Assembly (NCBI RefSeq): GCF_024171945.1
Contig: NZ_JAMTCR010000002.1
Span: 1,426,001 to 1,490,000, forward strand
DNA length: 64,000 bases
Direction: 5' to 3'
Source of the DNA: Actinokineospora globicatena
GTDB lineage: Bacteria > Actinomycetota > Actinomycetes > Mycobacteriales > Pseudonocardiaceae
Shown in pieces: positions 18,000-26,935 of this stretch. Positions within the stretch are counted from its first letter, which is position 1. The number at the start of each line of letters is the position of its first letter. The position numbers were made by a program, and so were the translations under genes. The notes below the pieces were generated by a model, which worked only from the letters and a program-made list of their open reading frames with translations, ran no database searches and was not told where the DNA came from.

Positions 18000-19025
18000 A
18001 TGGCACCACGGACCGTCCTGGTCACCGGTGTCGGCGGGTACCTGGGTGGCCACCTGGCCGCCCGGCTGGCGGCGAACCCGGCCGTCGGCCGCGTGCTCGG
18101 CGTCGACACCGTCGGCCCGCACCGCGCGGTCGCGGGTCTGCTCGGTCGCGCCGAGTTCGTCCGCGCCGACATCCGCAACCCGCTCATCGCCAAGGTCATC
18201 ACCTCGGCCGAGGTCGACACCATCGTGCACGCCTCGCTGACCGCCAACCCGCCCGGCCCGTCCCGGCGCAGCGCGGTCAAGGAGATGAACGTCATCGGCG
18301 CGATGCAGCTGCTCGCCGCCTGCCAGCGCGCCCCGTCGGTGCGCAAGCTCGTCGTCAAGTCCACGGCCGCCGTCTACGGCGCCGGTGCCCGGCTGCCCGC
18401 GGTGCTGACCGAGGACGACCCGCCGCGTGAGCTGTCCTCCAGCGGTTACGCGAAGGACGCCGTCGAGGTGGAGGGCTACGTCCGGGCCTTCGCCCGCCGC
18501 CGCCAGGACGTCGACGTCACCGTGCTCCGGCTGACCAACATCGTCGGCCCCAGCATCGACACCGTGCTCACCCGCTACTTCGCGCTCCCGGTCGTGCCCA
18601 CCGTGCTCGGCTACGACCCGCGCATCCAGCTCCTGCACTCCGAGGACGCCCTCGCCGCTCTGGAGCTCGCCGCCACCGGTTCGGTCCCCGGCGTGTTCAA
18701 CGCGGGCGGCGACGGGGTGCTGCTGCTGTCCCAGGCCATCCGCCGCGCCGGGCGGATCCCGTTCCCGGTGCCGCGCGGGGCCATGCCCACCGCGGGCAGG
18801 CTGCTGCGGGGCTCCCGCCTGGTCGACTTCTCCGCCGACCACGTCCGCTACCTCAACCACGGCCGGGTGCTGGACACGACCCGGCTCCGCTCGGTCTTCG
18901 GGTTCACCCCGCGGTGGACCACCCGGCAGGCCTTCGACGACTACGTCCACGGCAGCGGGTTGCGCCCGGTCGTCGACGCCTCGGCCATCGAGCGTCTCGA
19001 ACGTGCCGTGGCGGGTACCCGATGA
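18000..19025 (+). CDS. NAD-dependent epimerase/dehydratase family protein
   Basis: A 341-residue extended SDR, matching the Rv0501 position. TGVGGYLGGHLAARL near 9 is the NAD-binding glycine motif; DIRNPLI, HASLTANP and KSTAAVYGAG follow. The catalytic Tyr-x3-Lys is probably Y-AKD in SSGYAKDAVEVE, where the Lys comes two places after Tyr rather than four, so activity is uncertain. It overlaps the acyltransferase start (ATGA), implying a joint envelope-lipid or glycolipid role. Homologs are often annotated UDP-glucose epimerase, which the sequence does not prove. Confidence 0.83.
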   Translation: MAPRTVLVTGVGGYLGGHLAARLAANPAVGRVLGVDTVGPHRAVAGLLGRAEFVRADIRNPLIAKVITSAEVDTIVHASLTANPPGPSRRSAVKEMNVIGAMQLLAACQRAPSVRKLVVKSTAAVYGAGARLPAVLTEDDPPRELSSSGYAKDAVEVEGYVRAFARRRQDVDVTVLRLTNIVGPSIDTVLTRYFALPVVPTVLGYDPRIQLLHSEDALAALELAATGSVPGVFNAGGDGVLLLSQAIRRAGRIPFPVPRGAMPTAGRLLRGSRLVDFSADHVRYLNHGRVLDTTRLRSVFGFTPRWTTRQAFDDYVHGSGLRPVVDASAIERLERAVAGTR

Positions 19026-19984
19026 GGGTGACGCGCACGCAGCACGCCCAGGTGATCCCGCTGGACCGCGCCGAGCGGCAGCGCAAACCGACGCAGGACG
19101 GTCCAACGGTCGAACCGACCCCGTTACGCCCGACCCCGGCGGTTGAGCCTGCCGCGGGCCTGCGGGGTGCTCTGGCGGACGCTCTGGGCTTCGCCCGACG
19201 GCGCCTCACGGGCGACTACACCGTCGACCAGTTCGGTTTCGACCCCGAACTCACCGACGCCGTGCTCCTGCCCCCGCTGCGGGCGGTCTACCGCCACTGG
19301 TTCCGGGTCAAGGTCACGGGCGCGGAGAACCTCCCGGAGACCGGCGGGGCGCTCGTCGTGTCCAACCACTCCGGCACGCTGCCGTGGGACGCGCTGATGA
19401 CGGCGGTGGCGGTCAAGGACAACCGCGACCGCTACCTGCGGATGCTCGGCGCCGACCTGGTGTTCCAGACCCCGGTGCTCGGCGCGCTGGCCCGCAAGTC
19501 CGGGCAGACGCTGGCCTGCAACCCCGACGCCGAGCAACTCCTGCGTTCCGGCGAGCTGGTCGGGGTGTGGCCGGAGGGGTTCAAGGGCGTCGGCAAGCCG
19601 TTCTCGGACCGCTACAAGCTCCAGCGCTTCGGCCGCGGCGGGTTCGTCTCGGCCGCGCTGCGCACCGGCGTGCCGATCGTGCCCTGCTCCATCGTGGGCG
19701 CCGAGGAGATCTACCCCAAGATCGCCGACGTCAAGCCGCTCGCCCGGCTGCTCGGCCTGCCCTACTTCCCGATCACCCCCTTCTTCCCGCTGCTCGGTCC
19801 ACTCGGGGCGGTGCCGCTGCCGTCCAAGTGGCACATCCACTTCGGCGCTCCGGTGTCCACAGCGGACTACGCCACCGACGACGACCCGGTCGTGGTGTTC
19901 ACGGTGACCGACCAGATCAGGGAAACCATCCAGCAGACCCTGTACCGGATGCTCAACCAGCGCGGGAACCCGTTCCTCGGCTAG
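19022..19984 (+). CDS. 1-acyl-sn-glycerol-3-phosphate acyltransferase-like protein
   Basis: A 320-residue PlsC-family (LPLAT) protein, in the Rv0502 position. The acyltransferase motif NHSGTLPWD (N-H-x4-D type, near 120) and the substrate block GVWPEGFKGVGK (near 183) are present, followed by PIVPCSIVGAEEIYPK. The first 55 residues are Pro/Arg-rich and probably disordered; a hydrophobic segment near LLPPLRAVYRHWF could sit at the membrane surface. ATG 19022 overlaps the previous stop. It likely acylates a lysophospholipid or similar acceptor at the inner membrane. Confidence 0.87.
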   Translation: MRVTRTQHAQVIPLDRAERQRKPTQDGPTVEPTPLRPTPAVEPAAGLRGALADALGFARRRLTGDYTVDQFGFDPELTDAVLLPPLRAVYRHWFRVKVTGAENLPETGGALVVSNHSGTLPWDALMTAVAVKDNRDRYLRMLGADLVFQTPVLGALARKSGQTLACNPDAEQLLRSGELVGVWPEGFKGVGKPFSDRYKLQRFGRGGFVSAALRTGVPIVPCSIVGAEEIYPKIADVKPLARLLGLPYFPITPFFPLLGPLGAVPLPSKWHIHFGAPVSTADYATDDDPVVVFTVTDQIRETIQQTLYRMLNQRGNPFLG

Positions 19985-20008
19985 CGGGCTCCACAGTGGT
20001 GCGGCCGT

Positions 20009-21259
20009 TCAGTGGTGCAGCCGCAGGGACCGCAACCCCCTGATCACCGTGGTCGGCCGCCACCTCGGGGTCCCGACGACGTTGAGCGTGGGGAAGTGCG
20101 CGCTCAGCACCCGCAGCGCGACCTCGGCCTCCAGCCGCGCCAGCGGGGCGCCGAGGCAGTAGTGCGCGCCACTGGAGAAGGCCAGGTGGTCGTTCTGCCC
20201 GGTGCGGCCGATGTCGAACTCGTCGGGCCGGTCGAACGCGGCCGGGTCCCGGCCAGCGGCGCCGATCAGCACGATGACCATGCCGTCCTTGGCGACCGGG
20301 ACGCCCGCGATCTCGGTGTCCTCGTGCGCGAACCGCGCGGTCATCTGCACCGGCGCCTCGTAGCGCAGCACCTCGTCGACGGCCGGGCCGAGCAGGGTGT
20401 CGTCCGCGCGCAGCCGGTCCCACTGGTCGGGGTTGCGGGCGAAGGTCCACACCGCGTTGCCGATCAGGTTGATCGTCGTCTCGAAGCCAGCGAGCAGCAG
20501 CAGTTCGCAGGTCGTGGCCAGTTCCAGCTCGGTGAGCTCGGCGGAAGCGGCCAGTGTGCTGATCACGTCGCGACCGGGGTTCGCCCTGCGCTCGGCGATG
20601 AGCCGGGTGAACAGCCCGCGCAGCTCCCGGTTCGCCCTGCGGACCAGGAGCGCGTGCCGCACCGACTTCACCCCGTCCAGCGACGCGCCGAGCACCCGGC
20701 CGTAGCGGGCGAACACCGTCGCGTCGACGTCCGGGACGCCGAGCAGCGAGCTGATCACCGCGATCGGCAGCGGCGCGGCGAACTGCGCCATGAGGTCGAA
20801 GTCGTCGTCGAACAGCAGCGGCACCATCAACTTGGACGCGACCCCGCCCACGTCGTGGCGGTAGCCCGCGATCTTCGCCGGGCTGAACGCCGGCCTGGCC
20901 AGCGCGCGCAGCCTGGTGTGGTCGGGCGGGTCCAGCTCCAGGAACGACGGGATGACCGGCACCCCACCGGGCAGCCCGGAAGCGGCGAACGGCGGCGGCT
21001 CGACCCCGTCGGCGGTGCGCACGCCGAATGTCCGGTCCCGCAACACCTTCGAGCACAGCTCGTGCGACGCCACCACGGTCAGGCCGGTGCTGCTGCGGTG
21101 CACCCCGGCGCCCTCCCGCAGTCGCTTGTAGACGGGGTACGGGTTGCCGCGCCAGGGTGCAGACACCAACCGCGCCAGGTCGTCGCCGCGGGCCGCCATG
21201 GCCCACAACGCCGCGCGCTGCACCCCTAACCGCGCACCGAGCGCGAGTTCCGCCTTCAT
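20009..21259 (-). CDS. cytochrome P450
   Basis: A 416-residue soluble bacterial P450. I-helix LLAGFETTIN (A-G-x-E-T-T, with Glu where many have Asp), K-helix EVLRYE (ExxR), and the haem loop FSSGAHYCLGAPLARLE with ligand Cys368 are all intact. Substrate unknown. It is co-transcribed with and immediately follows a tetR gene (ATGA overlap), so it is probably a regulated detoxification or tailoring enzyme. No ferredoxin gene is adjacent. ATG 21259 is chosen over upstream in-frame starts that would lie inside the tetR gene. It converges with the acyltransferase, 24 bases away. Confidence 0.94.
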   Translation of the reverse strand: MKAELALGARLGVQRAALWAMAARGDDLARLVSAPWRGNPYPVYKRLREGAGVHRSSTGLTVVASHELCSKVLRDRTFGVRTADGVEPPPFAASGLPGGVPVIPSFLELDPPDHTRLRALARPAFSPAKIAGYRHDVGGVASKLMVPLLFDDDFDLMAQFAAPLPIAVISSLLGVPDVDATVFARYGRVLGASLDGVKSVRHALLVRRANRELRGLFTRLIAERRANPGRDVISTLAASAELTELELATTCELLLLAGFETTINLIGNAVWTFARNPDQWDRLRADDTLLGPAVDEVLRYEAPVQMTARFAHEDTEIAGVPVAKDGMVIVLIGAAGRDPAAFDRPDEFDIGRTGQNDHLAFSSGAHYCLGAPLARLEAEVALRVLSAHFPTLNVVGTPRWRPTTVIRGLRSLRLHH

Positions 21260-21804
21260 GTCCCGATTCCCCCCAGCAACGTGTCGTACGCCAGTCTCGG
21301 CGCGTCCAGCGGCGCCAGCTTCCCCTCGGCGACGCCCTCCCACGCGGTGTAGACCACGGCGTAGAGCGACGACACCGCCCACCACGGCGCCACCCCGGGC
21401 CGCAGCACCCCCGCCTCGGCCGCCTCGCCCATGAACCGGGTGAGCGGGCGGTCGACCTGCTTCCAGCGCTCCAGCAGCTCCGGCTCGGCGTCGAGCGAGG
21501 GCTGGCGCAGCAGGAACTCCAGGCGCGGCCCCAGCGGCACCAGCGCGTCGACCAGCCCGCGCAGCCCCGCCGCCGGGTCGACACCCGCCGGGAGCGCCGC
21601 GCCCACCGCCCGGTCGAGCAGCTCCAGCGAGTCCTCGGCCACCGCGACCAGCAGGTGCTGGCGGGTCGGGTACCGCTTGTGCAGCGTGGTCCGGCCGATC
21701 CCCGCGGCCGCCGCCACCTGCGCCAACGACGCGGTCGCGTCCCGCAGCAGCACCTCGGCGGCCACCGCCAGAACGGACTTCGCTGTTCGCACCTGAACAC
21801 TCAT
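21256..21804 (-). CDS. TetR family transcriptional regulator
   Basis: A 182-residue repressor-type protein. The N-terminal helix-turn-helix is LAQVAAAAGIGRTTLHKRYP; the C-terminal part is all-helical and has no recognisable ligand signature. ATG 21804 is favoured over GTG/TTG positions to 21837 because a promoter-like TACCGT lies about 12 bases upstream and a palindrome sits over the start codon (separate entry). The stop overlaps the P450 start, so repressor and P450 form one unit, probably autoregulated and induced by the P450 substrate. Confidence 0.9.
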   Translation of the reverse strand: MSVQVRTAKSVLAVAAEVLLRDATASLAQVAAAAGIGRTTLHKRYPTRQHLLVAVAEDSLELLDRAVGAALPAGVDPAAGLRGLVDALVPLGPRLEFLLRQPSLDAEPELLERWKQVDRPLTRFMGEAAEAGVLRPGVAPWWAVSSLYAVVYTAWEGVAEGKLAPLDAPRLAYDTLLGGIGT

Positions 21805-21809
21805 GTTCA
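21794..21809 (-). promoter_or_regulatory. palindromic operator over the tetR start codon
   Basis: TGAACA-CTCA-TGTTCA is a perfect 6-4-6 inverted repeat that includes the tetR ATG (complement of 21802-21804). A candidate -10 (TACCGT on the minus strand, about 21814-21819) would put the transcription start at or near the ATG, so the message may be leaderless and a dimer bound here would block initiation. Confidence 0.6.
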
Positions 21810-21852
21810 CAACGGTACAGACGACTCCGCCCAGCATCGAGCGATCAGGGGA

Positions 21853-22746
21853 TCAGACCGCGCGCTTGCGGTACGCCAAGCCCGCGGCGACCGCGCCTGC
21901 CAGCGCGCCCGCGCCGAGCACCGACGGGACGCCGATCTTGGCCGCCTTGCGCCCGGTGCGGAAGTCGCGGATCTCCCAGCCCCGCTTGCGGGCCACCTCG
22001 CGCAGACCGGAGTCCGGGTTGACCGCCACCGCGGTGCCCGCCACCGACAGCATCGGGATGTCGTTGGACGAGTCCGAGTACGCGGTGCAGCGGCGCAGGT
22101 CCAGCCCCTCGCGGGCGGCCAGCGAGCGCACCGCGTGCGCCTTCGCCGGGCCGTGCAGCATCTCCCCGACCAGCTTGCCGGTGAACACGCCGTCGGTGCT
22201 CTCCGCGACCGTGCCGAGCGCGCCGGTCAGCCCGAGCCTGCGGGCGATGATCGCCGCCAGCTCCACCGGGGTCGCGGTGACCAGCCAGACCCGCTGGCCC
22301 GCGTCCAGGTGCATCTGGGCCAGCGCCCTGGTGCCCGGCCAGATCTTGTCCGCCATCAGCTCGTCGTAGATCTCCTCGCCGAGCGCGCTGAGCTCGGCGA
22401 CCGTGTGACCGGCCACAAAGGACAGTGCCTGCTCCCGGCTGCTGCGGATCCCGTCGGCGTTCTCCTTGCCGCCGACCCGGAACATCACCTGCTGCAGCGC
22501 GAACTTGGCCAGGTCGGAGTTGGAGAAGAACTTGCGCGCGGCCAGGCCGCGGGCGAAGTGGAAGATGGACGCGCCCATCATGATCGTGTTGTCCACGTCG
22601 AAGAACGCCGCCGCGGTCAGGTCGATCGGGACCGGGGTGTCGGACTGTTCGATCGCGACGGATGCCGCCTCGGCGCTCGCCTCACCCGCGAGCGCGGCGA
22701 GGCGTTCGAGTTCGGGGTTCTTCTGACCCCCACGCCGCACGGACAC
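21853..22746 (-). CDS. HAD-IB family hydrolase (SerB-like)
   Basis: A 297-residue HAD-superfamily phosphatase, like M. tuberculosis SerB1 (Rv0505c) and the HAD gene next to bldN in Streptomyces. FFDVDNTIM holds the nucleophile and general-acid aspartates (about 49 and 51), WLVTATP gives motif II, and [11 protein letters not shown] is motif IV. A C-terminal hydrophobic segment ([21 protein letters not shown]) before a basic tail suggests membrane association. Phosphoserine or a lysophosphatidic-type phosphate are possible substrates; neither is shown. GTG 22746. The tetR gene lies 48 bases downstream in the same direction. Confidence 0.88.
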   Translation of the reverse strand: MSVRRGGQKNPELERLAALAGEASAEAASVAIEQSDTPVPIDLTAAAFFDVDNTIMMGASIFHFARGLAARKFFSNSDLAKFALQQVMFRVGGKENADGIRSSREQALSFVAGHTVAELSALGEEIYDELMADKIWPGTRALAQMHLDAGQRVWLVTATPVELAAIIARRLGLTGALGTVAESTDGVFTGKLVGEMLHGPAKAHAVRSLAAREGLDLRRCTAYSDSSNDIPMLSVAGTAVAVNPDSGLREVARKRGWEIRDFRTGRKAAKIGVPSVLGAGALAGAVAAGLAYRKRAV

Positions 22747-22817
22747 CGCACGCCTCCCCGCTGGATCTCACCTGTGCCCACCAGGGTAGCGATCCGCCGC
22801 CCGGTTCGGCGCCCGCC

Positions 22818-24122
22818 TCAGCCGATCCGGATGGGGCCGATGCCGAGCAGGGGCGGCAGTTCGATGGTGGGCAGCGGCAACGGCAGCGGCACCGACACAC
22901 CGGGGGCCGGTGTGCTGGTGCCGGAGGTCGGGCTGGGGGAGCCGATGATGGGCGGCAGGTCCACCAGCGGTGGTGGCGTCGTGGTCCGCGGCGCGCCCGG
23001 TGTCGTCGTTACGGGTTGTCCACCCGGTGGCGGCGCGGTCGGTTGCACCGTGGGCGACGCGCCCGGCTGCCCGTCCGGGCCGGTGCCCGCCTGCGAGCTC
23101 GGCGGGGTCGTCAACACCCGCGGCGCGTCCGGTCGCACCTCGCACACCGCGGTCGCGGGCAGCGCGCCGATCTCGTCGAGGTCACCGGAGGTCACCTGGT
23201 AGCACGGCACCCTGGCCAGCAGCGCGGCCGCGCGGCCCTCCACCTGGTCGAGCAGCGCCAGGGAGGCCGAGAGCCTGCTGTCGGTGGCCTGCGGGAGCTT
23301 GGGGCGCAGCGCGGCCAGCCGGGCGCCCTGCTGGTCGGCCCACGTGCGCAGGGTGGCCAGCTGGCTGCCGTCGCCGGAGGCGGCCACCGAGGTCAGGCCG
23401 CGGCTGCCCGCGGTGGCGTCGTTGTCGAAGTCGCCGAGCGCGTCCAGGTAGCCCGCGGTCGGGGCGCCGTCCCGGTCGGCCTGGCGCAGCGCGAGCGTCT
23501 CGATCTCGCTGATCCGGGCGGTGGCGAACTCCAGGTGCTTGAACGCCTTCTCCTCCTGCCCGAAGGTCAGGCCGAGTGCGGCGGCCTCGCCGGTCCGCTT
23601 CACCCCGTAGAGCGCGTCACCGGGCAGCGCGTCGCGGGCCAGCAGCAGGCTCATGCCCGCCAGCGAGAACACCAGGGCGAGGGCGGCGACGGCGGCGACG
23701 GTGAACCGGGCACGGGCCGACCCGCGCGGGGTCGGCGACGGGCGGGTCGCTGGCGCCGAGTCCGGATCGCGGCGCCCGCGGGGAGCCCTCCCGGAGCGCG
23801 GCGGTCTGCCAGGTCCCACGGCACCGGCCCGGCGCGGGGTCGGTGACGGGGGCACCTGGTCGGGTCTTTGCTCGGCGCGGGGCTCCGGGTGGATCGGCTC
23901 GGCGACCAGGCTCGCGGTGATCCTGGCCCGCATCCTGGACCTGGCGTCGTCATCGGGTGCGGTGTCGCGGGCGAGCGCGGCCAGCAGTTCGACTATGGCG
24001 TGGTCGTCGTCGGTGAACTCGGGTCCCAGTTCGTCGACCAGACCAGGGTGCGCGCGGCCCGCGCGCGGTCTGTCCGCCCGCTCGCCCTGGGGTCCGGTCG
24101 ACCCCGCTCCGCTGTCCACCAT
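22818..24122 (-). CDS. DUF5667 membrane protein, likely RsbN-type anti-sigma factor
   Basis: A 434-residue protein directly after the bldN-type sigma gene. Residues 1-125 are cytoplasmic and hydrophilic (DDHAIVELLAALARD near 40, where an anti-sigma domain would sit, then Pro/Arg-rich); one membrane helix lies at about 132-155 (FTVAAVAALALVFSLAGMSL). The DUF5667 region (LPGDALYGVKRTGEAAALGL onward, about 160-300) would be outside, ending in a Pro/Thr-rich tail. Streptomyces RsbN has the same topology and gene position and binds BldN; the anti-sigma role here is inferred from that. The start is ATG 24122. Confidence 0.8.
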   Translation of the reverse strand: MVDSGAGSTGPQGERADRPRAGRAHPGLVDELGPEFTDDDHAIVELLAALARDTAPDDDARSRMRARITASLVAEPIHPEPRAEQRPDQVPPSPTPRRAGAVGPGRPPRSGRAPRGRRDPDSAPATRPSPTPRGSARARFTVAAVAALALVFSLAGMSLLLARDALPGDALYGVKRTGEAAALGLTFGQEEKAFKHLEFATARISEIETLALRQADRDGAPTAGYLDALGDFDNDATAGSRGLTSVAASGDGSQLATLRTWADQQGARLAALRPKLPQATDSRLSASLALLDQVEGRAAALLARVPCYQVTSGDLDEIGALPATAVCEVRPDAPRVLTTPPSSQAGTGPDGQPGASPTVQPTAPPPGGQPVTTTPGAPRTTTPPPLVDLPPIIGSPSPTSGTSTPAPGVSVPLPLPLPTIELPPLLGIGPIRIG

Positions 24123-24273
24123 CCCGCTCCGACTCCTGTGGGTCTCGCTGTGGATGAAACGACTCGCCTGCCTCCGGGTTACGGCCCGGCCACGTGGCAC
24201 ATATCGATTGACCCCAACGGGTCAACGCACACTCTCCCACCGGGGTGCGCCGAATCGGCTCGAACCCACCGGA

Positions 24274-24921
24274 TCACCGCAGTTCGGTCGGCAGCAGCTG
24301 GGCCAGCCTGCGCACCGCGCGGTGCTGCAGCGCCTTGACCGCGCCCTCGTTCCGGTTCATGATCTCCGCCGTCTCGGCGACGGACAAGCCCTGCAGGAAC
24401 CGCAGGACGATGCACTCGCGCTGGTCGTCGCCCAGTTGGTCGACGCAGCCGAGCAGCGCCTCCCTGGTGACCTTGGACATCACCTGCTGCTCGGGACCGG
24501 CCTCGACCCGCTCGGAGTCGCGGATCTCCGGGGTGGTCACCTCGAGCCGGAACCGGCTGGACTTGACGTGGTCGAGCACCAGGTTGCGGGCGATGGTGAC
24601 GAACCACGCGCCGACGTCGCGGCCCTGGTAGGTCACGGAGGTGATGCGGCGTAAGGCGCGTAAGAACGTCTCGCTGGTGACGTCCTCGGCCAGTTCCCGG
24701 TCGCCGACGCGGAACAGGACGTAGCGGTAGACCACGTCCACGTACCGGTCGTAGAGCTGCCCGAAGGCCACCGTGTCGCCCTGCTGCGCGGCGTGCACCA
24801 GCGCCCACGACTCGCTGTGCGCCTGGTCCGGCACCGCCCCGTCCTGCCCGGCGCCGTCGGTTGTCGACCGTGCCGAGGGCACGTTGCGGCTGGACGGGTC
24901 GGATCGCGTCTGGCGGGTCAT
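24274..24921 (-). CDS. bldN: ECF RNA polymerase sigma factor, BldN type
   Basis: A 215-residue sigma-70 family ECF factor. Sigma2 covers about 45-110 (FGQLYDRYVDVVYRYVLFRV, DVTSETFLRALRRI, GAWFVTIARNLVLDHVKSSR) and sigma4 about 145-205 (ECIVLRFLQGLSVAETAEIM, NEGAVKALQHRAVRRLAQLL). Blocks such as SSRFRLEVTT and LRFLQGLSVAETA match Streptomyces BldN as I remember it. The N-terminal extension before sigma2 is about 35 residues, shorter than the long BldN pro-sequence. The next gene encodes a probable RsbN-type partner. In Streptomyces BldN drives chaplin and rodlin genes in aerial growth; the regulon here is unknown. Confidence 0.87.
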   Translation of the reverse strand: MTRQTRSDPSSRNVPSARSTTDGAGQDGAVPDQAHSESWALVHAAQQGDTVAFGQLYDRYVDVVYRYVLFRVGDRELAEDVTSETFLRALRRITSVTYQGRDVGAWFVTIARNLVLDHVKSSRFRLEVTTPEIRDSERVEAGPEQQVMSKVTREALLGCVDQLGDDQRECIVLRFLQGLSVAETAEIMNRNEGAVKALQHRAVRRLAQLLPTELR

Positions 24922-25139
24922 CGGACGGCCGCACACTCCCTCGGGACCCGGCGGTCGCGCCACCGCCGGGGCATCGCAGCTTGGCTTGGTGTTACTTCTC
25001 GGTCGTGAGCGGTGTCGTGACCAGGACGGGAACGGAACGAGTAGTTAACCGTGACGTGGGTGATGCGTGCCACACTGCGGTGCCGCTGCTTCCTGGTTGG
25101 TGATCGATGTGGGTGGGATGGAACGAGGGAGGTCCGCCG

Positions 25140-26663
25140 ATGGCCGACACACCGACCCGCAACGTCGCCGACCTGGTGACCGCGGCGAGCGAGAACGTAC
25201 CTGCCCACCTCGGGCTGGTCGACGTCCCCGAGTCGCGTTCACTCAGCTGGCAGCGGCTGGACACCGCCGTCAGCCGGTACGCGAACACCCTGGTGGGGGT
25301 GGGGCTCGCCCCGGGTGACCGGGTGGCGCTCGTGATGTCCAACGACCTCCAGGCCTGTGTCGTGCTGTTCGCGGTGCTCCGGGCGGGTGCGGTGGCCGTG
25401 CCGCTCGGCACCGACGCGGTCCCCCGCGAAGTCGAGCGGGTTCTCGACCACAGCGGTGTGTGTTTCGCTTTCGGCGTACCCAGGGTTACCGATCGCACCG
25501 GCGGAGTTGTCACCGCCCTCCCCGATCCGGTGCTGGACGACTCCCCGGAGCCGGTGCCGCCGTTCCCGGCCGTCGGCGGCGGCGAGGACATCGCCCTGCT
25601 CTGCCACACCTCCGGCACCGCGGGCACCCCGCGCGGCGTGATGCTGTCGCACCGCGCGCTGCTGGCCAACGCCGCCCAGTGCGCCGCGCTGCGCCCCGCA
25701 CCGGTGACCCCGACCGACCGGGTGCTGCTCGCCGTCCCGTTGGCCCACGCCTACGGGCTGTCCGGCCTCTGGCAGGTCGCGCTCACCGGGGCCACGGGCG
25801 TGCTGACCGGCAGGTTCACCGTCGACACCGCGCTCGACGCGTGCCGCGAGCACCGGGTGACCACCCTCGTCGGCGTCCCCGCCATCTACCAGGCGCTCGC
25901 CACCGCGGGCCGCGACCGGCTCGGCGACGCGCTGGCCACCGCCCGGATGCTGACCTCCGGCGCCGCCCCGCTCGACCCGCGCACCCTCGCCCTGTTCCAG
26001 CAGCAGACCGGCCTGCCGATCTACGAGGGCTACGGCCTGACCGAGACCGGCCCGGTGCTCACCTCGACCCTGGTCGGCGGCGCGGCCAAACCCGGCTCGG
26101 TCGGCCGGGCCATCCCCGGCGTGGAGCTGCGGCTGGTCGACGCGGACGGCGCCCAGGTCGCCAACCCCGCCGACGAGGACGACCCCGACTTCGGCGACGA
26201 CTCCGACACCGGCCTGGTCGCCGCGCGCGGGCAGAACCTGTTCAGCGGCTACTGGCCCGACGGCGCCGACGGCCCGGACGCCGACGGCTGGTTCCGCACC
26301 GGCGACGTCGGCTACTTCGACCCCGACGGCGACCTGCGGCTGGTGGACCGCGCGGGCGACCTGATCATCGTCAACGGGTTCAACGTGTACCCGCACGAGG
26401 TCGAGCAGGTCGTGGCGGAGCTGCCGGAGGTCGCCGAGGTCGCGGCGGTCGGCGTGCCGGACGAGCGCGCGGGCGAGCGGGTGAAGCTGGTCGTCGTCGC
26501 GCGGGCGGGCGTCGAGCTGACCCGCGAGCGGCTGCTCGAGCACTGCCGGGTCAACCTGGCCCGGTTCAAGGTGCCGACCGTGGTCGAGTTCGCCGCCGAG
26601 CTGCCGCACTCGGCCACCGGCAAGATCCGCCGGGCCGGGCTGCGCGGTAGCGTCGAGGCATGA
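25140..26663 (+). CDS. AMP-dependent acyl-CoA ligase
   Basis: A 507-residue ANL-superfamily enzyme that adenylates a carboxylic acid and transfers it to CoA. LLCHTSGTAGTPRGVMLSH is the ATP-binding P-loop (A3, near 157-175), YEGYGLTETGPV the A5 motif (near 296), WFRTGDVGYFD A7 (near 386), and GKIRRAGLRG carries the C-terminal catalytic Lys (A10). The chain length or aromatic nature of the substrate cannot be read. An Asp-rich insert (DEDDPDFGDDSDTG, about 343-356) lies before A7. ATG 25140 follows GAGGGAGG. Its stop overlaps the glutaredoxin start (ATGA). Confidence 0.9.
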   Translation: MADTPTRNVADLVTAASENVPAHLGLVDVPESRSLSWQRLDTAVSRYANTLVGVGLAPGDRVALVMSNDLQACVVLFAVLRAGAVAVPLGTDAVPREVERVLDHSGVCFAFGVPRVTDRTGGVVTALPDPVLDDSPEPVPPFPAVGGGEDIALLCHTSGTAGTPRGVMLSHRALLANAAQCAALRPAPVTPTDRVLLAVPLAHAYGLSGLWQVALTGATGVLTGRFTVDTALDACREHRVTTLVGVPAIYQALATAGRDRLGDALATARMLTSGAAPLDPRTLALFQQQTGLPIYEGYGLTETGPVLTSTLVGGAAKPGSVGRAIPGVELRLVDADGAQVANPADEDDPDFGDDSDTGLVAARGQNLFSGYWPDGADGPDADGWFRTGDVGYFDPDGDLRLVDRAGDLIIVNGFNVYPHEVEQVVAELPEVAEVAAVGVPDERAGERVKLVVVARAGVELTRERLLEHCRVNLARFKVPTVVEFAAELPHSATGKIRRAGLRGSVEA

Positions 26664-26893
26664 GCAGGGTGACCGTCATGACCAGGCAGGGCTGCCACGC
26701 CTGCGAGGTCGCCGAGTCCGATGTGGCCCGCGTCTGCGCCGACCTGGGCGTCGACTGGTCCGCGGTGGACGTCGACAGCGACCCGGAACTGCGCGCCGAG
26801 TACGGCGACCGGGTCCCGGTGATCCTCGTGGACGACGCCGAGCACGGGTACTGGAAGGTCGAGGAAGACCGGCTGCGCGCGGCGCTCACCTGA
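26660..26893 (+). CDS. glutaredoxin family protein
   Basis: A 77-residue thioredoxin-fold protein with the redox motif CHAC at residues 12-15 (RQGCHACEVAES) and the cis-proline motif DRVPVILV near 50. It matches Rv0508 upstream of hemA in mycobacteria. Being small and in a mycothiol-making organism, it may act as a mycoredoxin-like or DUF836-type thiol oxidoreductase; the CxxC with His-Ala between is unusual for a classical Grx (CPYC). The ATG overlaps the preceding stop. Confidence 0.88.
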   Translation: MSRVTVMTRQGCHACEVAESDVARVCADLGVDWSAVDVDSDPELRAEYGDRVPVILVDDAEHGYWKVEEDRLRAALT

Positions 26894-26935
26894 TCGAGTC
26901 CCGATCCGCGGGGCCGTCCGCTCCGAATCACCCCC

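Noticed and set aside
19953-21800. 615-residue frame covering tetR and P450 in another phase
   Set aside because: The tetR and P450 frames carry all recognisable motifs; this one is Arg-rich without any.
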